From the NCBI RefSeq assembly GCF_030297175.1, contig NZ_AP028070.1, positions 1,364,001 to 1,428,000 on the forward strand: a stretch of DNA of 64,000 nucleotides, written 5' to 3'. Shown here one piece after another: positions 8,878 to 17,723 of the stretch. Position 1 is the first letter of the stretch. Each line of letters begins with the position of its first letter. This DNA comes from Marinobacter sp. LA51. Its GTDB lineage: Bacteria; Pseudomonadota; Gammaproteobacteria; Pseudomonadales; Oleiphilaceae. Under the pieces are notes generated by a model. It had not been told where the DNA came from, ran no database searches, and worked only from the letters and a program-made list of their open reading frames with translations. A program made the position numbers and the translations under genes.

Positions 8878-9258
8878 TCAGGAGCGAGAATCAGGTGGGG
8901 GCGTGAGAACGTCTGAGATAGGACTCTGATATTCCGCACTGATCGGTGCGGCACGAAAACCTGTGGTGGGCCGAATACTTGGAATGGAGCTTGCGCCTGT
9001 TAGCGCATATAGCGGTATTAAGGGGCATTGCGCTGCGATCCGCAAACAGTTCATCTTCTCAGGATCACTGCAGTTCGTCGGTACCTTGGCGGTGCCAGAT
9101 TCCAAATCAGCCGAATAATCTTGACCCATTCCACGGCAATGAGTCTCACTGCCAATCGCATCAGTGGCACCCATTGCTACCCCAGCTAGACCCGATGGTA
9201 CGGTGCCGAGCAAAAGCAGAATACTTAGCAATGCGGTGGTGACGTTTCGGAAGAGCAT
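8878..9258 (-). CDS. Small secreted Cys-containing protein, DUF2946-like
   Basis: A 126-residue protein with a hydrophobic N-terminal segment (about 6-28), a central part with several Cys (ETHCRGM, TNCSDPEKMNC, AQCPL) and a Pro-rich end (VLTPPPDSRS). The size, spacing of cysteines and C-terminal proline motif resemble small proteins (DUF2946 and relatives) found in copper operons; I cannot confirm the family. ATG at 9258 is the best start although the ribosome site is weak. It lies 116 bases upstream of the DUF411 gene on the same strand, probably in the same regulon. Confidence 0.6.
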   Translation of the reverse strand: MLFRNVTTALLSILLLLGTVPSGLAGVAMGATDAIGSETHCRGMGQDYSADLESGTAKVPTNCSDPEKMNCLRIAAQCPLIPLYALTGASSIPSIRPTTGFRAAPISAEYQSPISDVLTPPPDSRS

Positions 9259-9282
9259 TGGTCGACCCGGATTAAATACCAA

Positions 9283-9918
9283 AGGTGATCATAAAACCCT
9301 TGAGCTGCTCATACGTCAAGCACTGGGCTAGGTTATACCGATACCACCTCTGAGAACCAAGTCACTAACGCACTCACGCTACCTTTCTTCCCAATTCACA
9401 GAGGTAATATTTAATGCCTCAACTGCATGTCCCGGCGGATTGGCAAGAACAACTACGGAAGGAAAACGGCTGGTGTGGTCGGTGCTTATGCAGGTGCCTA
9501 TTGTGGGTATGCTGCCGCGACGGCTGGCGCTTCAGTACCAATCCCCACTCCCGCGATAGTTAGATGGCCTGGTCTCGGATAGGCCCAAGTCACCAGTCTT
9601 CTGCGTGCAATCCTCAGGGTGCCTTCGGAGAGCTTGCTTTTTTCAGCTTCAGCCAGTTCTCAGCCACTATCTTGAAGGTATCGCTTTTCTCTTGCTCAGC
9701 GGCTTTCTCCTGCTTTTTGAACTCATCGGGGTCTACGCCGTCAGCGATTAACGCTCGTGCCTCGGACTGTCGATTTCGGGCGAATTTCAGTGAAACGTCT
9801 GGGTGTACCCAAAAGGTTGTGGCTGAGCATAGATATAGATGGACTAAGGACGGACTGGATTTCAGGTAGAAATCGTTTTAAAACGATTGGATGTGGAGGG
9901 TCTTGATGGAAGGGTAAC
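9283..9918. other. Gene-poor scar region between metal block and tRNA-Arg
   Basis: No intact gene of convincing quality. It contains the integrase remnant described separately and, on the plus strand, a 51-codon frame (9427-9582) with a glycine/alanine zipper pattern but a poor ribosome site. The composition is more AT-rich and the coding frames are broken, as expected of a decayed island boundary next to a tRNA gene. Confidence 0.6.
9560..9840 (-). pseudogene. Remnant of a tyrosine integrase (phage/island type)
   Basis: Read on the minus strand, the frame from about 9840 gives VHPDVSLKFARNRQSEARAL then IADGVDPDEFKKQEK and DTFKIVAENWLKLK, the N-terminal part of P4/CP4-type integrases (the typical YPxVSLxxAR, AxGIDP and TFxxVAxxWL features). 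The frame stops at 9614-9616, but one frame over the match goes on as SKLSEGTLRIARRRLVTWAY, so a frameshift occurred near 9640-9650. Nothing of the catalytic domain is left. The reading direction is away from the 3' end of tRNA-Arg, the normal position of an island integrase. Confidence 0.78.
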
Positions 9919-9995
9919 TGGTACCCCCGGCAGGACTCGAACCTGCTACCTTCCCCTTAGGAGGGGGACGCTCTATCCAGATGAGCTACGGGGGC
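9919..9995 (-). tRNA. tRNA-Arg (anticodon CCU)
   Basis: The minus strand folds as a full cloverleaf: acceptor GCCCCCG pairs with CGGGGGT, D-arm GCTCATCTGGATAGAGC, anticodon loop CTCCTAA with CCT at the centre, T-arm CAGGTTCGAGTCCTG, and an encoded CCA end. It reads AGG codons. A tRNA of this kind is a common integration target, and an integrase remnant lies just beyond its 3' end. Confidence 0.96.
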
Positions 9996-10081
9996 AATTT
10001 CTCAGGAAGGGCGGTATGATAGCGGTCTGAAGCGGGCGGCTCAAGGTGTAGCCCAGATTCCTAGGTATCCCGGAGTGAACG

Positions 10082-10783
10082 TTGCCTGATCAGTTTTTCC
10101 TAAGTGTGGTGATGCCGGTGTGGAACGAAGCAACCGGCATTGAAAGTACCCTCAAAGCGCTGGCGCCGCTGAGACGTGCCGGCCACGAAATCATTGTGGT
10201 GGATGCTGGCAGTGACGATGGCACTGCTGCGCTCGCACGGCCACTGTGCGATCGGGTTGTCGATGCGGAAAAGGGCCGTGCCGCCCAAATGAACGCCGGT
10301 GCAACGGTCGCCCGTGGCAATTTGTTGCTCTTCCTGCATGCCGATACCCGGCTTCCTTCCGATGCTCTCCCGCGTTTACAGAACTTTATGGCGACCCGCC
10401 GTGCCTGGGGTCGGTTCGATGTGCGCTTGAGCGCGCAGCGGCCTCTGTTTCGTGTGATAGCCTGGTTCATGAACACCCGGTCCCGGTTGACGGGAATCTG
10501 CACCGGCGATCAGGCTATGTTCGTTCGCCGTGATGTGTTTGAAGCTCTGGGTGGTTTTCAGTTGCTGCCGCTGATGGAAGACGTCGAGTTTTCCCGGCGC
10601 CTGCGTCTGGCCTCCCGTCCGTTTTGTGTTCGTTCGCCCGTGATCACCGACAGCCGGCGCTGGGAAAAATTGGGGCCGTGGCGTACGATTTTTCTGATGT
10701 GGCGGTTACGCTGGCGCTATTGGCGCGGCGAGTCGCCGGAATCCCTGGCCCAGGCCTACCGCTCGGATGTCCGCAATGCCTGA
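10082..10783 (+). CDS. Family 2 glycosyltransferase, TIGR04283 type
   Basis: A 233-residue GT-A enzyme. The N-terminus shows SVVMPVWNEATGIESTL and IIVVDAGSDDGTA, then the metal-binding HADTRLP, followed by a C-terminal acceptor part with GDQAMFVRRDVFEALGGF and MEDVEFSRRL. This matches the short glycosyltransferases annotated as TIGR04283 (named after arsenosugar biosynthesis, a role not shown here). It begins at TTG with GGAG well placed upstream. Its end overlaps the next gene by 17 bases, and the two form the pair usually seen together. Confidence 0.85.
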   Translation: MPDQFFLSVVMPVWNEATGIESTLKALAPLRRAGHEIIVVDAGSDDGTAALARPLCDRVVDAEKGRAAQMNAGATVARGNLLLFLHADTRLPSDALPRLQNFMATRRAWGRFDVRLSAQRPLFRVIAWFMNTRSRLTGICTGDQAMFVRRDVFEALGGFQLLPLMEDVEFSRRLRLASRPFCVRSPVITDSRRWEKLGPWRTIFLMWRLRWRYWRGESPESLAQAYRSDVRNA

Positions 10784-11414
10784 TACCAACTGCTCGAAAG
10801 CAGTGTTAATGCAATTCGCTAAATGGCCGGAAGAGGGCCGGGTAAAGACACGTTTGATGCCGGCGCTCGGTGCCGGTGGTGCTCTTCGCGCTCACGTCAC
10901 CCTGACTCTGGCGGTTCTCGACAACCTCTGTGCCACCGGTTATCCGGTGCAATTCTGGTGGGATCGCGAACTTGAACGGGTTCCTTTGGAGGCCGATTCT
11001 ATCGTGCATAACCTGGAATGCGCTGGCCTGGAGCAGAAAATCCAGCAAGGTGGGACGCTCGGCGACCGGATGCTGGCTGCGCTGACCTCTTCTCTGGAGC
11101 AGCACTCCCGGGCCGTGGTGATTGGCAGCGATTGCCCCTCGGTGGATCCACAATACGTGCGTCAGGCGCTGGATAAGCTGAATGAATTTGATGTGGTGCT
11201 CGGTCCGTCTGATGACGGCGGCTACGTCCTGATCGGCGCCAGCCGCGTGGTGCCGGGTATGCTGGATGACATTGACTGGGGAAGTGAGCGGGTTCTGGCG
11301 CAAACCCAGGCCCGGCTTGAACAGCTGGGGCTCTGCGTCAGTTTGCTGGAGCCCCGCTGGGATGTGGACGAGCCCGAAGACTGGGCTCGCTTTCAGCGCC
11401 TGATTGAGGCCTAG
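10767..11414 (+). CDS. TIGR04282-type nucleotidyl/glycosyl-transferase (DUF2064)
   Basis: A 215-residue GT-A-like protein of the DUF2064/CofC-like group. Visible: FAKWPEEGRVKTRL (nucleotide-binding loop), VVIGSDCPSV (acidic metal site) and GPSDDGGYVLIG. It is the standard partner of the preceding TIGR04283 enzyme and the coding regions overlap, so they are co-translated. The reaction is probably sugar activation or transfer; arsenosugar formation is only the family label. Two further in-frame ATG codons (10776, 10809) are possible starts. It converges on the M16 gene with a single base between the stops. Confidence 0.83.
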   Translation: MSAMPDTNCSKAVLMQFAKWPEEGRVKTRLMPALGAGGALRAHVTLTLAVLDNLCATGYPVQFWWDRELERVPLEADSIVHNLECAGLEQKIQQGGTLGDRMLAALTSSLEQHSRAVVIGSDCPSVDPQYVRQALDKLNEFDVVLGPSDDGGYVLIGASRVVPGMLDDIDWGSERVLAQTQARLEQLGLCVSLLEPRWDVDEPEDWARFQRLIEA

Positions 11415-11415
11415 T

Positions 11416-14268
11416 TCAGCCGGCTGGCACCGGTGGCAGGGCCATCAATCGGCTCAGGCTGCCATCGGCATTGGTTTTCTCTTGGCCCGTGACCACCTGC
11501 AAGGCGCGCTGCCGTTCAATAATTGCCTGCTTGAACGTCTCCACTAGTTCCGCTTTGGTTACGGATGCAATGGCGTTGGCCAGTTTTTCTCGGGAGTCAA
11601 AGCCGGCGGCGTTGCGGTCGATTTCGCGCCAGTAACGGCTGGAAATGTCTCCGAGCTTGCGGTCGCGTTCCAGTAATTTGCTGATCACCGCCTGCTTTTC
11701 GCGCTTTAGGCTGGCTTCGTCCAGGCCAGAGATAGTCGCTTCAAACCCTTCGGAAAACTCCCGCACGGCCTGATCAATCTGCGCCGGGCTGGCGCCTGGA
11801 GACTGCACTACAAAACCAAGAGCCGGGGTTTCCAGTATCTCGAAAGGCGTAGCGTAGACGATGTACCCAAGCTGCCGGTTGGTGCGCAGTTCTTCGTAGA
11901 ACGGGCTGCTGATGATTTGCGCCAGCAGCCGGAAACGCGCGCGCTCCTTAAAGCCGGTATTGTCGCCTTGAGTGTAAAGGGTGTAGCCGGTGTCCGGATG
12001 TTCAACGTCCAGGGTCACCTGGGTTTCCTGTGCCGGAAGCTGACGTACCCGGCTCCGGTCGACGGTGGCTATGGCGCTGTCATCAAGCACGACCGCCCGA
12101 ACCTGCTGCGCCAGGTTGAGCGCGTAGGCGTGGGTGAGGTTGCCGTGGGCCAGCATCACCGGGTCCACCTCGGCCAGCAATGCCTTTGAGAACGACTTCA
12201 GTTCGTCCAGAGTGACTTCCCGGGCCGCGGCCAATTTGTCCTCGGTGCTCCAGGCACCTTCGATAAGTGCGGTCTGGATGAACTCGGAGGTTTGTTCCAC
12301 CGGGCGATTTTTGGCTTTGTTCTCCAGGCTGTCCACCAGATTCTGGCGGGCAATATCAAACCGTTGACGGGTCAGCGTCGGCTCTGCCACTTGCATAAGA
12401 ATGCGGTTCATCAGGGTGTGGAGCTTGTCGCTGTAACCGCCGACACGCACGGTCACGCCGCGCAGGTGCGGGTACACACTGTAGTCCAGGCCGGCGAGAC
12501 GCGCCGAGTAGGCCCAGGCGTTCAGGTTGGTGTTCACCGCATCCACCAGCAATTGCGTCAGCACGGTGCTGCGGGCCGACACCCGCGCCGCCGGGGTTCT
12601 CAGGCTCAGGAAAACGTTGGCCTTGGGCGTATTGAACCGGGTATCCCGGGCAAACCAGATTTCCAGGCCGTCGCGACTGGCCAGCTGAGTTGGCTGGTTC
12701 ATGCTTGGGCCGGGCACCATGCCGAGTTCTTCAGGCACAAAGGGGTTTGGCTGGGGCAGGCGAAGCTGGGTTGCCAGTTTTGGCAGTGCGTTGCGTAGCA
12801 GGCGCTCTGGCTCAAGGGCCTGCTTTTGCCATTCGGCGCCGTACCAGGCGGTCTGCTGCGGGCTCTCAAGGGCCGGTTCCGGGGCCAGCACAAACACCAT
12901 CAGGTTCTCTGGGGTGAGGCGATCAAGAATGGCCGAATATTGCTCGGGAGCATAGCGCTCCAGCAACCAGGGCGCACTGAGAACGTCTTTGGTCGGGTAG
13001 TGTTGCAGCTGCCGGGACAGGGACATGACCTCATGGATGGGGTCGCTTTGTTCCCGGAACCGGAAATCGATCCGGGCGAGTTGTTGCATTTCCCGGAAGC
13101 GCTGTTCGCTGATGCCGTTGGCTCGAACCTGGGCGATGTACTCGAACATCAGCGGAAGGATGTTGTCATCGCGGCGCAATCCTTCCGGTGTCAGCGTCAT
13201 GCTGATTTCCAGCGTGGCACTCTCGCCGGTATCCATGCCCAGTCCGGCGGACAGGCTTTCCACCAGTCCCGCGCGCTTGAGTACATCGAACAGACTGCCC
13301 GGGCCTTCGTGGCCCAACAGGTTGGCGATGTAGCTTGCCGGTTTGGTGCGGTAATTCGCTTCCTGGGACGGAATGGGGAACGACAGAGTCAGGCTTCGCA
13401 CATCCTTGATGGCATCAGCAGTGACTTTAGCTGGCAGTGCTTCAGGGAGGTAAAAGGCAGCCGGGTGTGGTTTCTGCGTGAGCTGGCGGTTTTCAATGGC
13501 ATCGAAGCGACTGCGTACCATCTGCTCTAGCTTATCCAGCGGTTGCGGGCCATACACTGCCAAGGTCATCAGATTGGCGGAGTAGCTGTCTTTCCAGAAC
13601 TGAATCAGATCGGGCCGCAGCGGGTTGTCCTCGGTATTCTCCAGCGTACTGAGGTTGCCCACTGCAAACTGGTTAAAGGCGTGCTCGGGGTTGCTGGCCG
13701 CCTTTTTGACCGAGTAAAAGCGCCGACCATCTTCCTTTTGTTTGGAGCTGAACTCTGAATGCACAGCATTGCGCTCACGGTCTACCAGTTCCGCGGTAAA
13801 CAAAGGGGCCGCAAACTGCTCGGCAAACCGGTCCAGCGCAGGCTCCAGAAACTGGGCCTCAACATCAAAGAAGTAGTTGGTGTCCTGGAAGGCGGTGAAC
13901 GCGTTGTGACTGCCGCCGTGGCTCTTGATGAACTGCTGGTATTCGCCGGGCTCCGGATACTTTTCAGTACCCAAAAACAGCATGTGCTCGAGGAAATGGG
14001 CAAGTCCCTCACGATCCGCTGGGTCGTCGCCGCTACCGACGGCAACATTCAACGAAGCAGCCGCCTTGTCGGCGTCCTCATCCGAGACCAACACTGCGCG
14101 CAGGCCGTTATCCAGCTCAAGGATGCGATAGTCATTATCGTCGCCTGGGCTCTTGGTGGGCGATTCGGCGGCAAGGGCCAACGCACTGCTGAAGAGCAGG
14201 GCGATCAAAGCCAGGCTGCCGGCGAAACGTGGGCGCGCGATGGTGGTACGGAGGGTGCCAGTGCTCAT
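11416..14268 (-). CDS. M16 zinc metalloprotease, pitrilysin/insulinase family
   Basis: A 950-residue periplasmic protease that degrades small peptides. A signal peptide covers about 1-34 (ending LALAA). The inverted zinc motif HFLEH lies at residues 91-95 (His91, Glu94, His95), with the downstream Glu in the RNAVHSEF region (about residue 170). The remaining three inactive M16 domains fill the length, which matches PtrA-type single-chain enzymes (about 930-960 residues). A 99-residue gene of unknown function precedes it on the same strand. Confidence 0.93.
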   Translation of the reverse strand: MSTGTLRTTIARPRFAGSLALIALLFSSALALAAESPTKSPGDDNDYRILELDNGLRAVLVSDEDADKAAASLNVAVGSGDDPADREGLAHFLEHMLFLGTEKYPEPGEYQQFIKSHGGSHNAFTAFQDTNYFFDVEAQFLEPALDRFAEQFAAPLFTAELVDRERNAVHSEFSSKQKEDGRRFYSVKKAASNPEHAFNQFAVGNLSTLENTEDNPLRPDLIQFWKDSYSANLMTLAVYGPQPLDKLEQMVRSRFDAIENRQLTQKPHPAAFYLPEALPAKVTADAIKDVRSLTLSFPIPSQEANYRTKPASYIANLLGHEGPGSLFDVLKRAGLVESLSAGLGMDTGESATLEISMTLTPEGLRRDDNILPLMFEYIAQVRANGISEQRFREMQQLARIDFRFREQSDPIHEVMSLSRQLQHYPTKDVLSAPWLLERYAPEQYSAILDRLTPENLMVFVLAPEPALESPQQTAWYGAEWQKQALEPERLLRNALPKLATQLRLPQPNPFVPEELGMVPGPSMNQPTQLASRDGLEIWFARDTRFNTPKANVFLSLRTPAARVSARSTVLTQLLVDAVNTNLNAWAYSARLAGLDYSVYPHLRGVTVRVGGYSDKLHTLMNRILMQVAEPTLTRQRFDIARQNLVDSLENKAKNRPVEQTSEFIQTALIEGAWSTEDKLAAAREVTLDELKSFSKALLAEVDPVMLAHGNLTHAYALNLAQQVRAVVLDDSAIATVDRSRVRQLPAQETQVTLDVEHPDTGYTLYTQGDNTGFKERARFRLLAQIISSPFYEELRTNRQLGYIVYATPFEILETPALGFVVQSPGASPAQIDQAVREFSEGFEATISGLDEASLKREKQAVISKLLERDRKLGDISSRYWREIDRNAAGFDSREKLANAIASVTKAELVETFKQAIIERQRALQVVTGQEKTNADGSLSRLMALPPVPAG

Positions 14269-14303
14269 AAGGCCTCGTTCTTTGATTGCGAGTTCAGACT
14301 TGC

Positions 14304-14603
14304 TCAGTGCATCAGAGCGTTGCGGGTAGTTTCCGGCTGCTGATCAAGAGTTTTCCGGGCCAGGTCTGCGGCGCTATCGGCATTAAGCTGGCCGGAAGCG
14401 ATACGTTCTAATACGGTGGCCATGATGGCAACAGATTGCCGGTACTCAGAGAATTCAGCCTGGAATGCGGAATCGATGGCTTGGTACACCGCTTGAATCT
14501 TTTCTTCGCGGCTGCCGGAATGTTCGGCGGTATCATTAATGGCCTTGAGGCAGGCGCGGGCAATGGTGATGTAACGTTCGGCGTTGGGATCGTCTTTGTT
14601 CAT
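14304..14603 (-). CDS. Small helical protein of unknown function
   Basis: A 99-residue acidic, mostly helical protein without signal, cysteines or membrane segment. I do not recognise a family. It ends 35 bases before the start of the M16 protease on the same strand, so the two may be co-transcribed. Codon use and composition fit the neighbours, which supports it being real. Confidence 0.6.
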   Translation of the reverse strand: MNKDDPNAERYITIARACLKAINDTAEHSGSREEKIQAVYQAIDSAFQAEFSEYRQSVAIMATVLERIASGQLNADSAADLARKTLDQQPETTRNALMH

Positions 14604-14776
14604 GATGGTTTCCGCAAGTGCTTGATTGGAGCTTGTGTTGATGACGCCAGGCGGCGCAATAAGTTCCCGATTATGTCATTGCTGGCGGGGTGTTTCATTG
14701 CTTTCCGGTAATCGAGCGCAAGGGCGTGCAGTGATCGCTTGATGTGCTAATCTCAGAACCGTTGTGTCGGCTCGAC

Positions 14777-14805
14777 AGACAGGCGCCCCGAGCGGCTCCC
14801 TGTCT
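14777..14805. other. Stem-loop upstream of the acyl reductase
   Basis: AGACAGG (14777-14783) and CCTGTCT (14799-14805) form a seven-pair stem around a GC-rich loop. There is no following T-run on either strand. It sits directly before the first of two palindromic operators and may be a transcription boundary or another binding site. Confidence 0.4.
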
Positions 14806-14809
14806 AAAG

Positions 14810-14827
14810 TTAGAGTAATGGCTCTAA
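14810..14827. promoter_or_regulatory. Palindromic operator candidate 1 before the acyl reductase gene
   Basis: TTAGAG-TAATGG-CTCTAA is a perfect six-base inverted repeat around a six-base centre. It aligns with a second copy 33 bases away, matching 13 of 18 positions, in particular AGAG and GCTCTAA. The shared pattern is AGAGyAAwkGCTCTAA. Confidence 0.6.
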
Positions 14828-14842
14828 TAAAAACAACAAGTT

Positions 14843-14860
14843 ACAGAGCAAATGCTCTAA
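14843..14860. promoter_or_regulatory. Palindromic operator candidate 2 before the acyl reductase gene
   Basis: ACAGAGCAAATGCTCTAA holds the perfect inverted repeat AGAGCA-AA-TGCTCT. Its spacing from the first copy is close to three helix turns, as in sites for a dimeric repressor of the TetR or MarR kind. It lies about 130 bases before the acyl reductase start, with a possible -10 TACAAT near 14891. Confidence 0.6.
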
Positions 14861-14988
14861 AAAAGTTCGATACATGAAGGTTGCAATTAAGTACAATGCC
14901 GTCATTCCCGGCAATTCTTACGACTAAAGTCTAAGAGGGTACCGGCATGGATAGACAATAAATAGGCAACAACCAGGGTGGAGAATTG

Positions 14989-16974
14989 ATGAACTATTTC
15001 CTGACCGGTGGCACCGGATTCATTGGCCGTTTTCTCGTTGAAAAACTGTTGGCACGTGGGGGCACGGTTCACGTACTCGTGCGCGAGCAGTCGCTCGGCA
15101 AGCTTGACCAGCTGAGAGAGCGCTGGGGTGCAGACGAGTCGCAGGTGAAGGCCGTTATTGGCGATCTCACTAGCAAGAACCTTGGCATCGATGCCAAGGC
15201 CATGAAAGCGCTGGAAGGTAACATCGATCATTTCTTCCACCTGGCTGCCGTGTATGACATGGGTGCCGACGAAGAAGCCCAGCAGGCGACCAACATTGAA
15301 GGCACTCGCGCTGCAGTGAATGCTGCTGAAGCCATGGGTGCCAAGCACTTCCATCACGTGTCTTCCATTGCCGCCGCCGGTATGTTCAAGGGCACCTTCC
15401 GCGAAGATATGTTTGAAGAAGCGGAGAAGCTGGATCATCCCTACCTGCTCACCAAGCATGAATCTGAAAAGCTGGTGCGCGAGGAGTGTAAGGTTCCGTT
15501 CCGTATCTACCGTCCGGGCATGGTCATTGGCCATTCCAAGACCGGTGAAATGGACAAGGTTGATGGTCCCTATTACTTCTTCAAGATGATCCAGAAAATT
15601 CGTCACGCGCTACCGCAGTGGGTTCCCACTATTGGTATCGAGGGCGGCAGACTGAATATTGTACCGGTGGACTTCGTGGTTAACGCCATGGACCACATTG
15701 CCCATCTGGACGGTGAAGACGGTAAGTGCTTCCACCTGGTGGATTCCGACCCGTACAAGGTTGGCGAAATCCTGAACATCTTCTCGGAAGCGGGTCACGC
15801 GCCCAAGATGGGTATGCGCATTGACTCCCGTATGTTCGGATTCATCCCGCCGTTCATCCGCCAGAGCCTGAAGAACCTGCCGCCGGTGAAGCGACTGACC
15901 AGCGCACTCTTGGATGACATGGGCATTCCGCCTTCCGTCATGTCCTTCATCAACTACCCAACCCGTTTCGACGCCCGTGAAACTGAGCGGGTGCTGAAGG
16001 ATACCGGTATTGAAGTGCCGCGGCTCACCGATTACTCCGCAGTGATCTGGGATTACTGGGAGCGCAACCTGGATCCCGACCTGTTCAAAGATCGCACTCT
16101 GCGCGGAACCGTTGAGGGGCGGGTGTGTGTTGTGACTGGCGCAACCTCCGGTATCGGCCTTGCCACCGCGCAAAAGCTGGCGGACGCAGGTGCCATCCTG
16201 GTTATCGGTGCCCGCAAGCCGGAGCGCCTGAAAGAAGTGGCTGAGGACCTTGAATCCCGCGGCGCCAGTGTGCACGCCTACCAGTGTGACTTCTCAGAGA
16301 TGGAAGACGCCGACCGTTTCGTGCAGACCGTTCTGGACAACCACGGTCATGTCGATGTTCTGGTTAACAACGCCGGCCGGTCAATCCGCCGTTCCCTGGA
16401 TCTGGCCTTCGACCGTTTCCACGATTTCGAGCGCACTATGCAGCTGAACTACTTCGGTTCCGTGCGCCTGATCATGGGCTTCGCACCGAAGATGCTGGAG
16501 CGTCGTCGCGGACACGTGATCAACATCTCTTCCATCGGTGTACTGACCAACGCGCCGCGTTTTTCCGCGTACGTAGCGTCCAAGTCCGCCCTGGATGCGT
16601 TCAGCCGCTGTGCGGCAGCTGAGTGGTCAGATCGCAACGTCACCTTCACCACCATCAACATGCCGCTGGTGAAGACGCCGATGATCGCGCCGACCAAGAT
16701 CTACGATTCTGTGCCGACTCTGACTCCGGACGAAGCAGCCGACATGGTTGCCGAAGCCATTGTCTACCGTCCGAAGCGCATTGCAACGCGTCTGGGTATC
16801 TTTGCCCAGGTACTGCATGCACTGGCGCCGAAGATGGGTGAGATCGTGATGAACACCGGCTACCGCATGTTCCCGGATTCACCGGCAGCGGCGGGCAGCA
16901 AGTCTGGCCAGAAGCCGAAGGTGTCGTCCGAGCAGGTGGCCTTCGCGGCGATCATGCGTGGCATCTACTGGTAA
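14989..16974 (+). CDS. Fatty acyl-CoA/ACP reductase (alcohol-forming), two-domain SDR
   Basis: A 661-residue fusion of two short-chain dehydrogenase domains that reduces fatty acyl-CoA or acyl-ACP through the aldehyde to the alcohol with NADPH, supplying alcohols for wax esters. Domain 1 (about 1-370) is an extended SDR/male-sterility-type reductase with GGTGFIG at 7-13 and a YLLTK active-site motif. Domain 2 (about 375-600) is a classical SDR with TGATSGIG, NNAG and YVASK. The length and order match the Marinobacter enzyme family (Maqu_2507 type), which is the best species pointer in the window. ATG at 14989 is chosen with GGAG upstream, in preference to the TTG one codon earlier. Confidence 0.92.
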   Translation: MNYFLTGGTGFIGRFLVEKLLARGGTVHVLVREQSLGKLDQLRERWGADESQVKAVIGDLTSKNLGIDAKAMKALEGNIDHFFHLAAVYDMGADEEAQQATNIEGTRAAVNAAEAMGAKHFHHVSSIAAAGMFKGTFREDMFEEAEKLDHPYLLTKHESEKLVREECKVPFRIYRPGMVIGHSKTGEMDKVDGPYYFFKMIQKIRHALPQWVPTIGIEGGRLNIVPVDFVVNAMDHIAHLDGEDGKCFHLVDSDPYKVGEILNIFSEAGHAPKMGMRIDSRMFGFIPPFIRQSLKNLPPVKRLTSALLDDMGIPPSVMSFINYPTRFDARETERVLKDTGIEVPRLTDYSAVIWDYWERNLDPDLFKDRTLRGTVEGRVCVVTGATSGIGLATAQKLADAGAILVIGARKPERLKEVAEDLESRGASVHAYQCDFSEMEDADRFVQTVLDNHGHVDVLVNNAGRSIRRSLDLAFDRFHDFERTMQLNYFGSVRLIMGFAPKMLERRRGHVINISSIGVLTNAPRFSAYVASKSALDAFSRCAAAEWSDRNVTFTTINMPLVKTPMIAPTKIYDSVPTLTPDEAADMVAEAIVYRPKRIATRLGIFAQVLHALAPKMGEIVMNTGYRMFPDSPAAAGSKSGQKPKVSSEQVAFAAIMRGIYW

Positions 16975-16991
16975 GCTAGCGCCCAGTGATG

Positions 16992-17016
16992 AAAAACCCC
17001 GCCTTGGCGGGGTTTT
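16992..17016. terminator. Bidirectional terminator between acyl reductase and rnt
   Basis: AAAAACCCCGCC-TT-GGCGGGGTTTTTT, a strong GC stem with a T-run on both strands, between two convergent genes. Confidence 0.93.
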
Positions 17017-17025
17017 TTATGACTG

Positions 17026-17679
17026 TTACTCCGATTCTTCCACCGGTGGCGGTGGAAACCCACCCAGCTCTTTCCAGCGGTTGACGATGCCGCAGAACAG
17101 ATCGGCGGTTTTTTCGGCATCGTAGGCGGCGGAGTGCGCCTCCTTGTTGTTGAACGGAATGCCGGCCAGCTTGCAGGCCTGGGCCAGAACGGTGTGGCCA
17201 TAGGCGAGACCGGCCAGGGTAGCGGTGTCGAACGTTGAGAAAGGGTGGAACGGATTGCGCTTGATGTCCGAACGCATGGCAGCGGCAAAGACGAAATTAT
17301 GGTCGAAGGTGGCATTGTGGCCCACCAGCACCGCTCGCTTGCAGTCAAAGGCTTTCACTGCCTTCCGAATAGGCGTGAAAATTTCGCTCAGGCCTTCCCG
17401 TTCGGGGACGGCTTCCCGCTCCGGATTCCACGGATCAATGCCGGTGAAATCGAGGGCCGACTGTTCCAGGTTGGCGCCTTCAAACGGATCGATTTGTTGT
17501 ACGTGGGTCTCGCCACGCACCAGGTAGCCGTTTTCGTCCATGGTCAGCAGCACGGCGGCCACTTCAAGGAGGGCATCCCGTTCCGGGTTGAAACCTGCGG
17601 TTTCCACGTCAACAACCACGGGTAAAAAGCCGCGAAAGCGGCGGGACAGCGGATGCGGTTCTTTGTTTTCGTCAGTCAC
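17026..17679 (-). CDS. rnt: Ribonuclease T
   Basis: A 217-residue 3'-5' exonuclease that trims tRNA and other stable RNA ends. DEDDh residues are visible: VVVDVETAGF (first Asp and Glu), GHNATFDHNFV (second Asp) and HSAAYDAEKTA (His and final Asp). Length matches the family (about 215-225). The start is GTG with GGAG six bases upstream. It is followed upstream by pyrC on the same strand, as in Pseudomonas, where rnt, pyrC and motY also lie together. Confidence 0.95.
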   Translation of the reverse strand: MTDENKEPHPLSRRFRGFLPVVVDVETAGFNPERDALLEVAAVLLTMDENGYLVRGETHVQQIDPFEGANLEQSALDFTGIDPWNPEREAVPEREGLSEIFTPIRKAVKAFDCKRAVLVGHNATFDHNFVFAAAMRSDIKRNPFHPFSTFDTATLAGLAYGHTVLAQACKLAGIPFNNKEAHSAAYDAEKTADLFCGIVNRWKELGGFPPPPVEESE

Positions 17680-17723
17680 TCAAACTCCGGTCGTGCCAGG
17701 TGATAAAAAGTCAGGATGGTTTT

